Assembly: GCF_002008165.1 (NCBI RefSeq)
Contig: NZ_MRDM01000020.1
Location: 204,036 to 268,035 of the forward strand
Length of the DNA: 64,000 nucleotides
Origin: Rhizobium laguerreae
GTDB lineage: Bacteria > Pseudomonadota > Alphaproteobacteria > Rhizobiales > Rhizobiaceae
Direction: 5' to 3'
The stretch's first letter is position 1. The number at the start of each line of letters is the position of its first letter. Shown in pieces: positions 41,640 to 50,320 of this stretch. The translations under genes and the position numbers were made by a program. The notes under the pieces were generated by a model. It searched no databases. It saw only the letters and a list, made by a program, of their open reading frames with translations, and had not been told where the DNA came from.

Positions 41640-44615
41640 ATGAAAAATATCGAGCAGATGCAGGAACAGCGACTTGAAGCGCTCCGGCTGACGAAGTCGG
41701 GAGCACCGAGGCTGCCGTCCAATCCGTTTTTCGGCGTCGGTCCGATCACGGATGCGACCACCGACGAGGTGGATAGCCGCCTGCGGCGCATCGCTTTCGA
41801 TAGATGGATCGAGAAGACCTATCGCAAGTTCGACGACAGGGGTAACGACATCGGCGGTTTCACCACCGCCGAAATTTCCCGCAGCATGCATCGCGGCTAC
41901 CCTGCGGACAAAATTCTGACCGACATGATGCGGGCGATCCACCGCTATTTCCACTTCCCGAAGGCGAACCGGATGGCTGTGGGACTCGGCGGCGGTCACA
42001 GCGGCTTTACCGTCTGCGTCCAGCACCTGATGAACGCCAACGACGCCTCGCAACGCGTCTACGTCGATACGCCGCGCCCGGAAAGCGATCCGGCCCGCGC
42101 GGCAGGCTTCTTCCGTCAGTCCTGGGCCACGCAGCTGATCGAGATGCAGCGCTTCGCCGAAAAAGGCTGCGAGAGCCGCATTCATTTTGCCGCCTCCGAG
42201 GGTGTGATCCCGACGGCCGCCGAGCTTTCCGCTCTCGGTGTGTCGATCTTCGTCGGCGTCGGCCACGAGACGACCGGCGCCAATGCCTATACCAGCCGCG
42301 AGATCCACGAGCTGCTGAACTGGATCGATGGCGATCCGGCAAACCGCCATGCAGTGTTCGACGCGACGTCGATGCTGGGCGCCATGCCTTGGGAGCCCGA
42401 GCTAGTCGACGCCCTGATGGCGAAATGCTGCTTGTTCATGCCGTTTCAGAAGGCGATCGGCGGGGTGTCGGGGTATTTCGTCGCCTCCTTCACGCCGCAT
42501 GCTTTGGCGCTCGTTGAGAAAAACCAGCAGGATCCGTCCTGGGCGATCCTGCGCCAGCTCAAGATTGCGCCGCCGATCGATGCGCGGCGGCCGCTTTCAG
42601 CCAAGCGATCCGTGGATGCCGGGCCGTTTTACGATGCCGCGGAAGACCGCATGCTCGGCGGCGTCATCAACACCTACAGCGCGCTTGCCTTTGCCGAAAC
42701 CACCTTCGGCCTCCTGCAGTCCGAGGCGCGGCTCGGCTCGGTGGTCGAGCTCAACAAGCGGTCTGCGGCCAATCGGGCGGTGATCGACGGCTGGGTCGAG
42801 TCGCACCCGCTGTTTTCGCTCACCGTCACCGATGCCGAGCGGCGCGGCGCGGCGGTCACACTGCTAAAGGTGGAGGACGCCGGCATCACCGATCCTGCGA
42901 TCCATGCCCGCATTATCGCGCGTTCGAAGCAACTACTCGGCTATGATGGCTTTACCCATCCGAACGGCGAGTTCGAGCCCGGCCTCGATGCGGCGCGCTA
43001 TGTCAACGCATTCCCGGGAACGCCCGGCGACTACCGCGCCTGGGTCGGCGGCATCCGCGAGCCGACCGATGTCGTCGCGCTGCTGGAGAACCTGCAATAT
43101 GCCTATCTGCGCGCCAAGATCGTCGTGATCGAGGAGGAACTGGCAAAGCAGGGCGTCACGTTCGCGGCGCCTGCGAAGGCCGGCGCGATGGTCCGCAAGG
43201 ACGATCCCGAACACGCCTATACGGTGCTGATCGCCGATCTGGTCGGCCTGCGCCTCGGCGCCAATGGGGAGCCCGACGACAGCGAGATCAGGACCTATGT
43301 CGGGGAAAGGGGCGGCGTCTTCCATGCCGGCCCGATCGGCGACAGGGCGGCGCTGGAAAAGGGCCGCATCCATTTCTTCTACCAGCCGAATCTCAGCACC
43401 GAGGCCGAAATCCTGCCGCAGACGGACAAGGGCCAGTATGACGCGCTGATCGCGGCGGCGACCTTCATCCCGAAGGCTTCCGTCTTCCCGTTCGGCGGCG
43501 TGCGCATCGGCGCGGGTACCGGCAACATGGGCTCGGCCTCCTGGGGCGGCGGCAACGGCGAGGGCGGCGAGGCGCCTTTGATGAACACGCCCGGCACCAA
43601 CAGCCGGGCGACCGCTCAGATGGCGATGAAGGCAATCCTCAAGGTCGTTCCCGACCTGCCCGTCGACAGGCTGCACCAGATGGTCGCCAAAGGCGACTTT
43701 GATACCGGGCGCCAGCTCAAGAATTTCCCGACCGCCAAGCTGGAGGGCCGGAAAATCGCCATTCTCGGCTACGGCAATATCGGCCGCGAAGTCGCCAAGC
43801 TCGCCAAGGCTTTCGGCATGAAGGTGGCGATCTACGCGCGCCAGCGTCACCAAGGCTGGATCGAGTCGGAAGGCTTCTATTACGCCGCAAGTCCGGTTGA
43901 CGCGGCGACCGGCGCCGACGTGCTCTCCATCCATATCGGTCTCGGCCGGCTGGATGCTGCGACCGGCGTCTACTCCAACGCAGGGGTGGTCGACACGCAG
44001 GTCCTCGACGCGATGAACGATGGTGCGGTGCTGGTCAACTACGACCGGGGCGAGGTCGTCGATGCGGCGGCGCTCGACCAGGCGCTGTCATCAGGAAAGA
44101 TTGCCCATGCGGCAATCGACGCCGATCTCTTCAAGGATGCAGCGACCGGCAAGCTCAGCGGACCGATGGTTCCCTATCTGCCGCTCGAAGAGCGCCATAA
44201 GGGCAAGCTGGAACTGCTGCCGCATGCCGCCGCCGATACCGACCATCCTTCGCGGGTGACCGGCGCCAAGCAGGCGGTCGATCAGATCTTCGATGTCATC
44301 CGCTTCAAGTCGGTCACCAATCTGAAGGGTGATCTGCCGCAAGGATACGTCTCGGCAGGCGGCCGCACACCGGCCGGAATCGGCAGGGTGACGAAGCGGG
44401 TGGTCAGCGAGATCAGCGGCAATTCGGAACTGCTCGACGAATTGCGGCGGACCTCGGAAAAGGTCGCGGCGATCGTCGGCGCGCTGTCTGTTGTCTGCGA
44501 TCCGAGCCACCGCGACCGGATCATCGATCGCTATACCAGTCTGCTGGCCGAAAATGCCGGCCGGCAGCGGGCGCTTCTCGAGCAGCTTGGCCTCTACGGA
44601 CCGGCGGCGGAGTAA
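41640..44615 (+). CDS. Fusion of SerC-like class V aminotransferase and D-2-hydroxyacid dehydrogenase (991 aa)
   Basis: Residues about 20-480 resemble phosphoserine aminotransferase: GLGGGHSGFTV for cofactor phosphate, HAVFDATSMLGAMPW with an Asp for the pyridine ring, and FMPFQKAIGGVSG, whose K271 matches the PLP Lys of SerC (QKNIG). Residues about 530-940 are a SerA-like dehydrogenase: N-terminal domain with a Gly-rich insert (GAGTGNMGSASWGGGNGEGG), Rossmann LGYGNIG at 709-715, NYDRGEVVD with R803, and LLPHAAADT with H862. The usual catalytic Glu motif after AAID appears as a Lys-Asp pair. One chain could oxidise a 2-hydroxyacid and transaminate the oxoacid. No operon partner is visible. 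Confidence 0.88.
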   Translation: MKNIEQMQEQRLEALRLTKSGAPRLPSNPFFGVGPITDATTDEVDSRLRRIAFDRWIEKTYRKFDDRGNDIGGFTTAEISRSMHRGYPADKILTDMMRAIHRYFHFPKANRMAVGLGGGHSGFTVCVQHLMNANDASQRVYVDTPRPESDPARAAGFFRQSWATQLIEMQRFAEKGCESRIHFAASEGVIPTAAELSALGVSIFVGVGHETTGANAYTSREIHELLNWIDGDPANRHAVFDATSMLGAMPWEPELVDALMAKCCLFMPFQKAIGGVSGYFVASFTPHALALVEKNQQDPSWAILRQLKIAPPIDARRPLSAKRSVDAGPFYDAAEDRMLGGVINTYSALAFAETTFGLLQSEARLGSVVELNKRSAANRAVIDGWVESHPLFSLTVTDAERRGAAVTLLKVEDAGITDPAIHARIIARSKQLLGYDGFTHPNGEFEPGLDAARYVNAFPGTPGDYRAWVGGIREPTDVVALLENLQYAYLRAKIVVIEEELAKQGVTFAAPAKAGAMVRKDDPEHAYTVLIADLVGLRLGANGEPDDSEIRTYVGERGGVFHAGPIGDRAALEKGRIHFFYQPNLSTEAEILPQTDKGQYDALIAAATFIPKASVFPFGGVRIGAGTGNMGSASWGGGNGEGGEAPLMNTPGTNSRATAQMAMKAILKVVPDLPVDRLHQMVAKGDFDTGRQLKNFPTAKLEGRKIAILGYGNIGREVAKLAKAFGMKVAIYARQRHQGWIESEGFYYAASPVDAATGADVLSIHIGLGRLDAATGVYSNAGVVDTQVLDAMNDGAVLVNYDRGEVVDAAALDQALSSGKIAHAAIDADLFKDAATGKLSGPMVPYLPLEERHKGKLELLPHAAADTDHPSRVTGAKQAVDQIFDVIRFKSVTNLKGDLPQGYVSAGGRTPAGIGRVTKRVVSEISGNSELLDELRRTSEKVAAIVGALSVVCDPSHRDRIIDRYTSLLAENAGRQRALLEQLGLYGPAAE

Positions 44616-45170
44616 GCCGCGGTCACGCTCGATGCGTGCCGCTCTTTTTCCGACCGCGCCGGCTCGCGCCACATTCGGAGCGGGGGCTGATCGGCGGAGC
44701 AAGCCGGACGCCAGTGTCGCGTTTCTAACTGGCCAGCGACGTCGCAGCCCTAATCAGCTTTGACAGAGTTTCAAACAAAACCAACGGTTTAGATAAACCA
44801 GGGCAGGTTCGACGGTTCGCCGCGTATTGCGCCTATCCCGGTCGGGCAAAGGGACGGCTTCGAGGAGCCTCGTGGTGCAGTCATGCTAAGGGTTGGCAAA
44901 ATTTCCGTTCGGGTGCCGATTTCGACCACCTCGCCTAGGCATGAACGGCAACCAGGGGATCGATGCGGTCCACGACCGCCATGTCATCTCCACACGCTTC
45001 TCGACCGCAGATATCTCCTTCGCCGGCAGCAGCCTAGATCTGCTGCGAATTTGCGACAGTTTGCGACAAATTCCCCATGCCGCGGCACAGTTGTGCGACA
45101 GCGATGAGCTATTCCTGGCGAGTAACCGCCGCGTCCAGACATTGGTTTGAAGTCCAGGAGGAGAGCATAA
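44616..45170. other. Intergenic region (555 bp) upstream of paoABC
   Basis: I recognise no gene here. A minus-strand open frame (44886-45275) and short plus frames lack family features. The right part holds the regulatory repeats at 45051-45100. A weaker GACAG-N5-CAAAC stretch occurs near 44762. Confidence 0.5.
45051..45100 (+). promoter_or_regulatory. Shared regulon motif, copy 1 (paoABC promoter)
   Basis: Tandem TTGCGACA at 45051 and 45061 (10 bp apart) is followed by TGCGACA at 45094. The ACA triplets start at 45056, 45066 and 45098, giving spacings of 10 and 32. The same geometry recurs at 51984, 52338 and 57480. Direct repeats one helical turn apart are the usual form of OmpR-family regulator sites; the regulator gene at 49592 is the obvious candidate. 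Confidence 0.65.
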
Positions 45171-45791
45171 ATGGCAGAGCAAAGTCCCGCAGACTCTCAA
45201 GGCGCTGGTGTGACGCGTCGAGCCGTCCTTGGCACGGGTGCCGGTGTGGCAGTCGCAACGATACTTCCACTGCAACCTGCTGCCGCCCAGGAGACTTCTG
45301 TTTCGAATGAAACGGGCACAACTCTCTTCGTTTCGACGACGGTGAATGGACGGGCCGTCGCTCTTGATATTGACTCACGCGCATCGCTTCTTGACCTGCT
45401 GCGCGAGCGCATTGGCGTCTCGGGAACAAAAAAAGGCTGCGATCATGGCCAGTGCGGTGCATGCACGGTGCACCTCGACGGCCGAACCGTACTGTCCTGT
45501 CTGACGCTTGCGGCGAAAGTGGACGGACGTCAGGTGACGACCATCGAAGGGCTGGCCGACGGAGATACACTTCATCCGATGCAGACCGCCTTCATCGATC
45601 ACGACGCATTGCAGTGCGGATACTGCACGCCGGGCCAAATCATGTCCGCCGTCGCATGCGTTCGAGAAGGTCACGCAACGGACAAAGCCTCGATCCGCCA
45701 ATTTATGAGTGGAAACATCTGTCGTTGCGGCGCGTATGCCGGGATCGTCGCTGCCATCGAAGATGTGGCAGCCAATTCGAAGGAGGGCTGA
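45171..45791 (+). CDS. paoA: Aldehyde oxidoreductase, [2Fe-2S] subunit (PaoA/YagT type)
   Basis: This 206-aa small subunit of a periplasmic xanthine-oxidase-family enzyme has a Tat signal: VTRRAVLGTGAGVAVATIL, cleaved near PAAAQ. The plant-type ferredoxin cluster ligands are in GCDHGQCGACTVHLDG with a later Cys (VLSCL). The second cluster is in ALQCGYCTPGQIMSA and NICRCGAY. It passes electrons between the molybdenum site and FAD. The two next genes follow at 2 nt and by a TGATG overlap. The Tat signal places the whole complex in the periplasm. Confidence 0.95.
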   Translation: MAEQSPADSQGAGVTRRAVLGTGAGVAVATILPLQPAAAQETSVSNETGTTLFVSTTVNGRAVALDIDSRASLLDLLRERIGVSGTKKGCDHGQCGACTVHLDGRTVLSCLTLAAKVDGRQVTTIEGLADGDTLHPMQTAFIDHDALQCGYCTPGQIMSAVACVREGHATDKASIRQFMSGNICRCGAYAGIVAAIEDVAANSKEG

Positions 45792-45793
45792 AG

Positions 45794-46807
45794 ATGCGAG
45801 CTATCGATTACACCCGGGCGGACAGCCTCGAAGCAGCCGTCGAAGCCTTTGCTGCGGTCGGCCTAGACGCGCGCTACATCGCCGGCGGCACAACGCTCTA
45901 TGATCTGATGAAGCTCGGCGTGGAGCGGCCAGTGCATCTTATCGACGTTACCGGCATCGTGGGCCTCGACACGATCGACACCGACGGCGACGTATTGCGG
46001 TTCGGTGCCTTGGCACTGATGAGCGACGTTGCTTACACGCCGGCGGTGCAGGACGGATATCCCATCCTTTCTGAGAGCTTGCTGAAAGCAGCCTCGCAGC
46101 AACTGCGCAATATGGCCACAGTTGGCGGCAACCTGCTTCAGCGAACCCGCTGTCCCTATTTCCGCAACGGCGCGGGGTCACTGTCTACGGTAGGCGTGTA
46201 CCCCTGCAACAAGCGTGTCCCCGGTTCCGGTTGCGCAGCAATCGGCGGATTGGACCGAGGCCATGCGATCCTTGGAGTGAGTGACGCTTGTATCGCGGTC
46301 TCACCGGGAGACTGGCCAGTGGCGTTGACGGCAATGGGCGCATCGGTCGAAATTCATGGACCCGCAGGAACGCGCACCGTCCCGATTTCAGACTTCTACA
46401 GGCTGCCCGGCGATACGCCGCATCTGGAATTCGATATAGCCCCAGCCGAACTGATCACGGCCATTACCGTCCCGAAAGCACCAAGCCGTTCCTCGACCTA
46501 TCACAAGATTCGCGACCGGGAGAGTTTTGCGTTCGCGGTGGCATCCGCCGCAGTCGTGGTTGAAATGGAAGGAGCCAATGTCCGAACGGCCCGCATTGCA
46601 CTTGGCGGTGTCGCAACGATCCCATGGCGAGCGCAGAGTGCCGAAGAGACGTTGCGCGGCAAGCAATTAACGCCCGAGCTGGCACTTGAAGCCGGCCGGG
46701 CCGCATTCAGGGATGCGCGTCCGGGCCAGCACAACGCCTTCAAGTCCGATCTGGGAGCCCGGGTTGTTGCCGATGCCTTGATGATTGCCGCGGAAAGGAG
46801 AGCGTGA
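45794..46807 (+). CDS. paoB: Aldehyde oxidoreductase, FAD-binding subunit with [4Fe-4S] insert (PaoB/YagS type)
   Basis: This is 337 aa from ATG 45794; an open stretch upstream only overlaps paoA. The FAD site is marked by YIAGGTTLYDLMKLGV and ATVGGNLLQRT. The four cysteines of the extra [4Fe-4S] cluster known in PaoB are present: C120 (RTRCPYF), C138 (YPCNKR), C147 (GSGCAAIGG) and C166 (SDACIA). That insert separates the PaoABC group from ordinary xanthine dehydrogenases. It accepts electrons from PaoA and passes them to an external acceptor. Confidence 0.94.
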   Translation: MRAIDYTRADSLEAAVEAFAAVGLDARYIAGGTTLYDLMKLGVERPVHLIDVTGIVGLDTIDTDGDVLRFGALALMSDVAYTPAVQDGYPILSESLLKAASQQLRNMATVGGNLLQRTRCPYFRNGAGSLSTVGVYPCNKRVPGSGCAAIGGLDRGHAILGVSDACIAVSPGDWPVALTAMGASVEIHGPAGTRTVPISDFYRLPGDTPHLEFDIAPAELITAITVPKAPSRSSTYHKIRDRESFAFAVASAAVVVEMEGANVRTARIALGGVATIPWRAQSAEETLRGKQLTPELALEAGRAAFRDARPGQHNAFKSDLGARVVADALMIAAERRA

Positions 46808-48921
46808 TGCCGTCACAAACCTTCTCAGAAATCGCCCGCGTCGACGCCAGGGACAAGGTACAGGGCCGCACGACGTACGCAGCCGATATCAGGCTGCCCG
46901 GCATGCTGCATGCGATGCTGGTCCCTGCCACCATCGCGAAAGGCAAAGTCACGAAAGTTGACGTCACCGCGGCGACCAAAATCCCCGGTGTCGTTCATGT
47001 CCTGTCCATCGGCGATTTTCCCTCGCTTCGTCCACAAATATCATTTCGCGGGCAGCCAATTGCATTGGTTGTCGCGGAGACGATCGAGGCCGCGATAGAG
47101 GGTGCTGAATCCATATCTGCTGACTACGAAGCGGCACCATTCGTGCCCTTGATGACCAGTCCCGGCGCACAACGCGTTCCGGCAGAAGGCTTTAATACAG
47201 GCGACGTCGACAAAGCGTTTGAAAATGCAGGCGTTATTGTCGAGGGCACTTTCGAGACACCAACCCAGCACCATAACGCCATGGAATTGTTCGGGACCGT
47301 CGCGGAATGGTCTAACGGGCGACTGACGGTCCATGAGGGCTGCCAGAATATTGAAGCAGCCAAGGGCGCACTCGTTAAGGCCTTCGGCCTTGCTCCGGAC
47401 CAAGTTGCGGTCAAATCCGAACATGTCGGAGGTGGGTTCGGGCAGAAATCTCCTCCCAAGCTTCAATCCGCGTTGGTTGCCCAGGCTGCCAGGCTTGCAG
47501 GGCGGCCAGTTAAGCTGGTCACACCGCGTGGGCAGTTGTTCCATATCGCCAACTACCGGCCGCGCAGTGTTCACAATATCCGTCTCGCCGCCGACGCGCA
47601 GGGGCGCCTGGACGCCGTCCTCTATGATGTGGTGCAAGAAAATATCCCTGACGGCGGATTCCGCTCAAGCGGTTACCATGAGGATATCGCACGTCTTTAT
47701 GCCATCGAAAATTTTCGAGCGACGGCCGGCGATATCCATATCGACCGCCAGATGCCGCGACACACCCGCGGGACGCATCCGTTCCCTGCCGGGTTTGCGC
47801 TGGAGAGCCTGATCGACGAGATGGCTTACAAGCTCGGCAAAGATCCGGTTCAACTTCGTCTCGAGCATGAAGCAAAGAACGACATCATCGCTGGGCAGTC
47901 GCTGTCGCCGCATTTCCTGAATGACTGCCTGCGGGAAGGTGCAAGGCGCTTCGACTGGAGCCGGCGAACAGCTGAACCGGGATCGATGCGACTGGATGAC
48001 GGCACGATGGTCGGATATGGCGTCGCATGCGGGATTTTCGGAGCGTCGGGGTCAGCTGCAGAGACGACACTGAGGGTACGTGCGGACGGCACGACACGGG
48101 TGATTTCGTCCGGGCATGAAATGGGCCAGGGTATCCGCACTGCGGTCGCAAACACGATCATCCAAGGCCTCGACATCAACCCCGATCGTCTGGAGATTTT
48201 ACTTGGGGATACGACTGTCGGTCCGCAGATGATGACCGTTGGCGAGCGCGGCACGGCCAGCATCATTCCTGTCACGGCGAAGGCCGTCACCGCATTGCGC
48301 GCCCGCTTTGATGAGCTTGCGGGACCGAACCCGCCGGCGGGCAATTTGCATGAGCAACTGGCGCGCCTGAAACGTCCCCAGATCGAAGTGGTGGTTTCGG
48401 AGCTCGCGCCCGGGCAGGACGCCTCCGCTCTTGAAGCCTTTCGAGCCGGGGGTCGTGCAGGTGCGGGCCCCGAATACCCGGGCTTTACATCAATGAGTTA
48501 CATTGCCCAGTTCGTCGAAATTCATATCGAACCCAGAACGGGCCGCATCCGCATGCCGCGGGTGGTCAGCATTGCCGATGTCGGCCGGGTCGTCAGTCCG
48601 GTGACCGCTCGTGGGCAGATGTATGGCGGCGTTGTCTGGGGTTTCAGCACGGCGCTTCGCGAGGAGACTGACGTCGATCCGCGTTTTGCCGGCTACCTCA
48701 ACGCTGATTTGGCCGACTACCTCATGGCGGTTAATGCCGACATCGGTGACGTCGACGTTGGCTTCATCGACAAACCGGACACGATGGTCAACTCGGTCGG
48801 CGTCAAGGGCATGGGCGAACTCGTCATGCTTGGCACCGCTCCTGCCATCGCCAATGCGATTTATCACGCGACGGGCAAGCGCGTCAGAAAGCTGCCGATC
48901 CGCATCGAAGATGTCCTTTGA
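46807..48921 (+). CDS. paoC: Aldehyde oxidoreductase, molybdenum-binding subunit (PaoC/YagR type)
   Basis: This 704-aa catalytic subunit starts at ATG 46807, overlapping the paoB stop (TGATG). The molybdopterin-cytosine dinucleotide-binding regions appear as GGGFGQKSPPKLQSAL (about residue 210), GHEMGQGIRTAVANT (about 438) and VGERGTASIIPVTAKA. The catalytic Glu is in GVKGMGELVMLGTAPAIANA near the C-terminus. PaoC oxidises aromatic aldehydes such as vanillin or cinnamaldehyde to acids in E. coli; the same is likely here, but the substrate range is inferred. Cofactor loading needs an XdhC-type protein, encoded separately at 57677-58606. Confidence 0.95.
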   Translation: MPSQTFSEIARVDARDKVQGRTTYAADIRLPGMLHAMLVPATIAKGKVTKVDVTAATKIPGVVHVLSIGDFPSLRPQISFRGQPIALVVAETIEAAIEGAESISADYEAAPFVPLMTSPGAQRVPAEGFNTGDVDKAFENAGVIVEGTFETPTQHHNAMELFGTVAEWSNGRLTVHEGCQNIEAAKGALVKAFGLAPDQVAVKSEHVGGGFGQKSPPKLQSALVAQAARLAGRPVKLVTPRGQLFHIANYRPRSVHNIRLAADAQGRLDAVLYDVVQENIPDGGFRSSGYHEDIARLYAIENFRATAGDIHIDRQMPRHTRGTHPFPAGFALESLIDEMAYKLGKDPVQLRLEHEAKNDIIAGQSLSPHFLNDCLREGARRFDWSRRTAEPGSMRLDDGTMVGYGVACGIFGASGSAAETTLRVRADGTTRVISSGHEMGQGIRTAVANTIIQGLDINPDRLEILLGDTTVGPQMMTVGERGTASIIPVTAKAVTALRARFDELAGPNPPAGNLHEQLARLKRPQIEVVVSELAPGQDASALEAFRAGGRAGAGPEYPGFTSMSYIAQFVEIHIEPRTGRIRMPRVVSIADVGRVVSPVTARGQMYGGVVWGFSTALREETDVDPRFAGYLNADLADYLMAVNADIGDVDVGFIDKPDTMVNSVGVKGMGELVMLGTAPAIANAIYHATGKRVRKLPIRIEDVL

Positions 48922-49027
48922 AGAAAGTCGGCCGCCAAGCGCTGCGTCATGCGGGTCCAAATGACTATTTGTATTGGTCGACGGATCGCCTCTGTCGTTG
49001 TGGCGCTTCCATGTAGAAACTTGTCCC

Positions 49028-49474
49028 ATGGCGGCATCCGCCGGCCGGATCCGTCTAATGATCGAAGCAGGCACCCGCATGCTCCGGGGCATTGGTCATG
49101 ATCTGCGCACGGCGCTGACGCGGCTGAAACTGCGCGTGGAGCGGACGGGAAAGCGGTCAGAAGGACGCCTGCTCTCCGATATCGATCGGATTGAGAGCCT
49201 GCTCGTCGAGAACCTGAATTATCCTCGAAACGACTATGCGACAGAGACAGTTGAGCTTATCGACGTCGCAGGCATCTTGCAAACAGCCTGCAGCGAATTC
49301 GCCGTATCGGTCACGCGTCCGATACACCGAGCCAAACAGGCTTCTTGCCAGATGCCGGCCACTTTCCATTGCACCCGCGGTCACCAATTTTACGACAACG
49401 CCGTTGAGTTCGCAGTCGTGGTCCCCATAATCCGGCAAGCGAAGGGGGCGTTCGATCCCGAGGCGGCCATTTGA
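49028..49474 (+). pseudogene. Remnant of a sensor histidine kinase, frameshifted
   Basis: The frame from 49028 begins with a dimerisation/phosphoacceptor segment (MLRGIGHDLRTALTRLKLRVE) and LLSDIDRIESLLVENLNY. After CSEFAV the homology moves to another frame, which reads VRYTEPNRLLARCRPLSIAPAVTN (about 49314-49386). It then returns to the first frame as YDNAVEFA, the N-box of the ATPase domain. The rest of the ATPase domain is missing. At least two indels plus a 3' truncation make this a fossil kinase. No sensor or membrane part remains upstream. It differs from the intact kinase at 50317, so it is not a partial copy of it. Confidence 0.8.
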
Positions 49475-49520
49475 GATCCTTTTAGGACATGTGAGAAAAT
49501 GGGTTTGGCCGAACCGCTGT

Positions 49521-49538
49521 GAAACTTTGATACACTTT
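49521..49538 (+). promoter_or_regulatory. Shared regulon motif, partial copy (response regulator promoter)
   Basis: GAAACTTTGATACACTTT at 49521 matches the primary repeat of the other copies, with AAA at 49522 in place of the first ACA and ACA at 49532, 10 bp later. The third ACA at +32 is absent. It lies 54 bp before the start of the regulator gene, consistent with autoregulation. Confidence 0.45.
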
Positions 49539-49591
49539 TTTCGATGCGAACCGCGCTCTCTTCTGTAAAAATAGCTCAAGAGGTTATGCAG

Positions 49592-50320
49592 ATGCAGAAT
49601 TCATCGCATGTCGTGGTTGTCGACGATCACAGCGATATCCGGGATCTGGTTCGACAGTATCTCGAACAGCAAGGCTACAAGGTGAGCGTGGCAGAAAGCG
49701 GCGCGGCCCTTCGACGCCTGCTCGAGCGCGAGCGCCACGTGGTGGATCTGATCATCCTCGATGTCATGATGCCGGGCGAGGACGGATTGAGCGTGTGCCG
49801 TCAGGTGCGTGCCGCGACAGACATCCCGATCATTTTTCTGACCGCATTGGTCGAAGATACCGATCGTATCATCGGACTGGAACTTGGCGCTGACGACTAC
49901 GTCGTGAAACCATTCAATCCCCGCGAGCTCCTGGCTCGCATCAGAGCGGTGCTTCGGCGCGCGAGCAATCCGCTGACACAGCAGCGCATGACACAGCAGC
50001 AAAGGGCCGTCCGCATCGGCCAGTGGCGCGTCAACATGGGACGTCAGGAAATTTCCGGTAGCGACGGCGTTGGAATACCCTTGAGCACTGCCGAATTCCG
50101 TCTGCTGAAAGTCTTCATCGAAAGGCCGGGCCTGATCCTGAGCCGCGAACAGCTGCTTGATCTGACCGTCGGCAGGACGGCCGATATCTTCGATCGCAGC
50201 ATCGACAATCAGGTGAGCCGGCTTCGCAAGAAAATCGAAGAGAACCCTAAAAATCCGTCGATCATCAAGACGCATTGGGGCGGCGGCTACAGCTTGGCTG
50301 CCGAGGTGGCGTTCGAATGA
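49592..50320 (+). CDS. OmpR-family DNA-binding response regulator
   Basis: This is 242 aa from ATG 49592, 8 nt after AAGAGG; the ATGs at 49586 and 49544 are in frame. The receiver domain has the acidic pair VVDDH, phospho-acceptor D57 in LIILDVMMPGEDG, Thr in IFLTAL and Lys in DDYVVKPFNPREL. The winged helix has PLSTAEFRLLKVFIERPGLILSREQLL and SIDNQVSRLRKKIEENP. It overlaps the kinase gene by ATGA. It probably binds the ACA-N7-ACA repeats found before paoABC, the small membrane protein, the RND genes and xdhC (inference from position and spacing). Confidence 0.95.
   Translation: MQNSSHVVVVDDHSDIRDLVRQYLEQQGYKVSVAESGAALRRLLERERHVVDLIILDVMMPGEDGLSVCRQVRAATDIPIIFLTALVEDTDRIIGLELGADDYVVKPFNPRELLARIRAVLRRASNPLTQQRMTQQQRAVRIGQWRVNMGRQEISGSDGVGIPLSTAEFRLLKVFIERPGLILSREQLLDLTVGRTADIFDRSIDNQVSRLRKKIEENPKNPSIIKTHWGGGYSLAAEVAFE

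Noticed and set aside
44886..45275. 129-codon minus-strand frame upstream of and overlapping paoA
   Set aside because: It has no recognisable domain, overlaps the paoA start and the regulatory repeats, and no ribosome site is evident.
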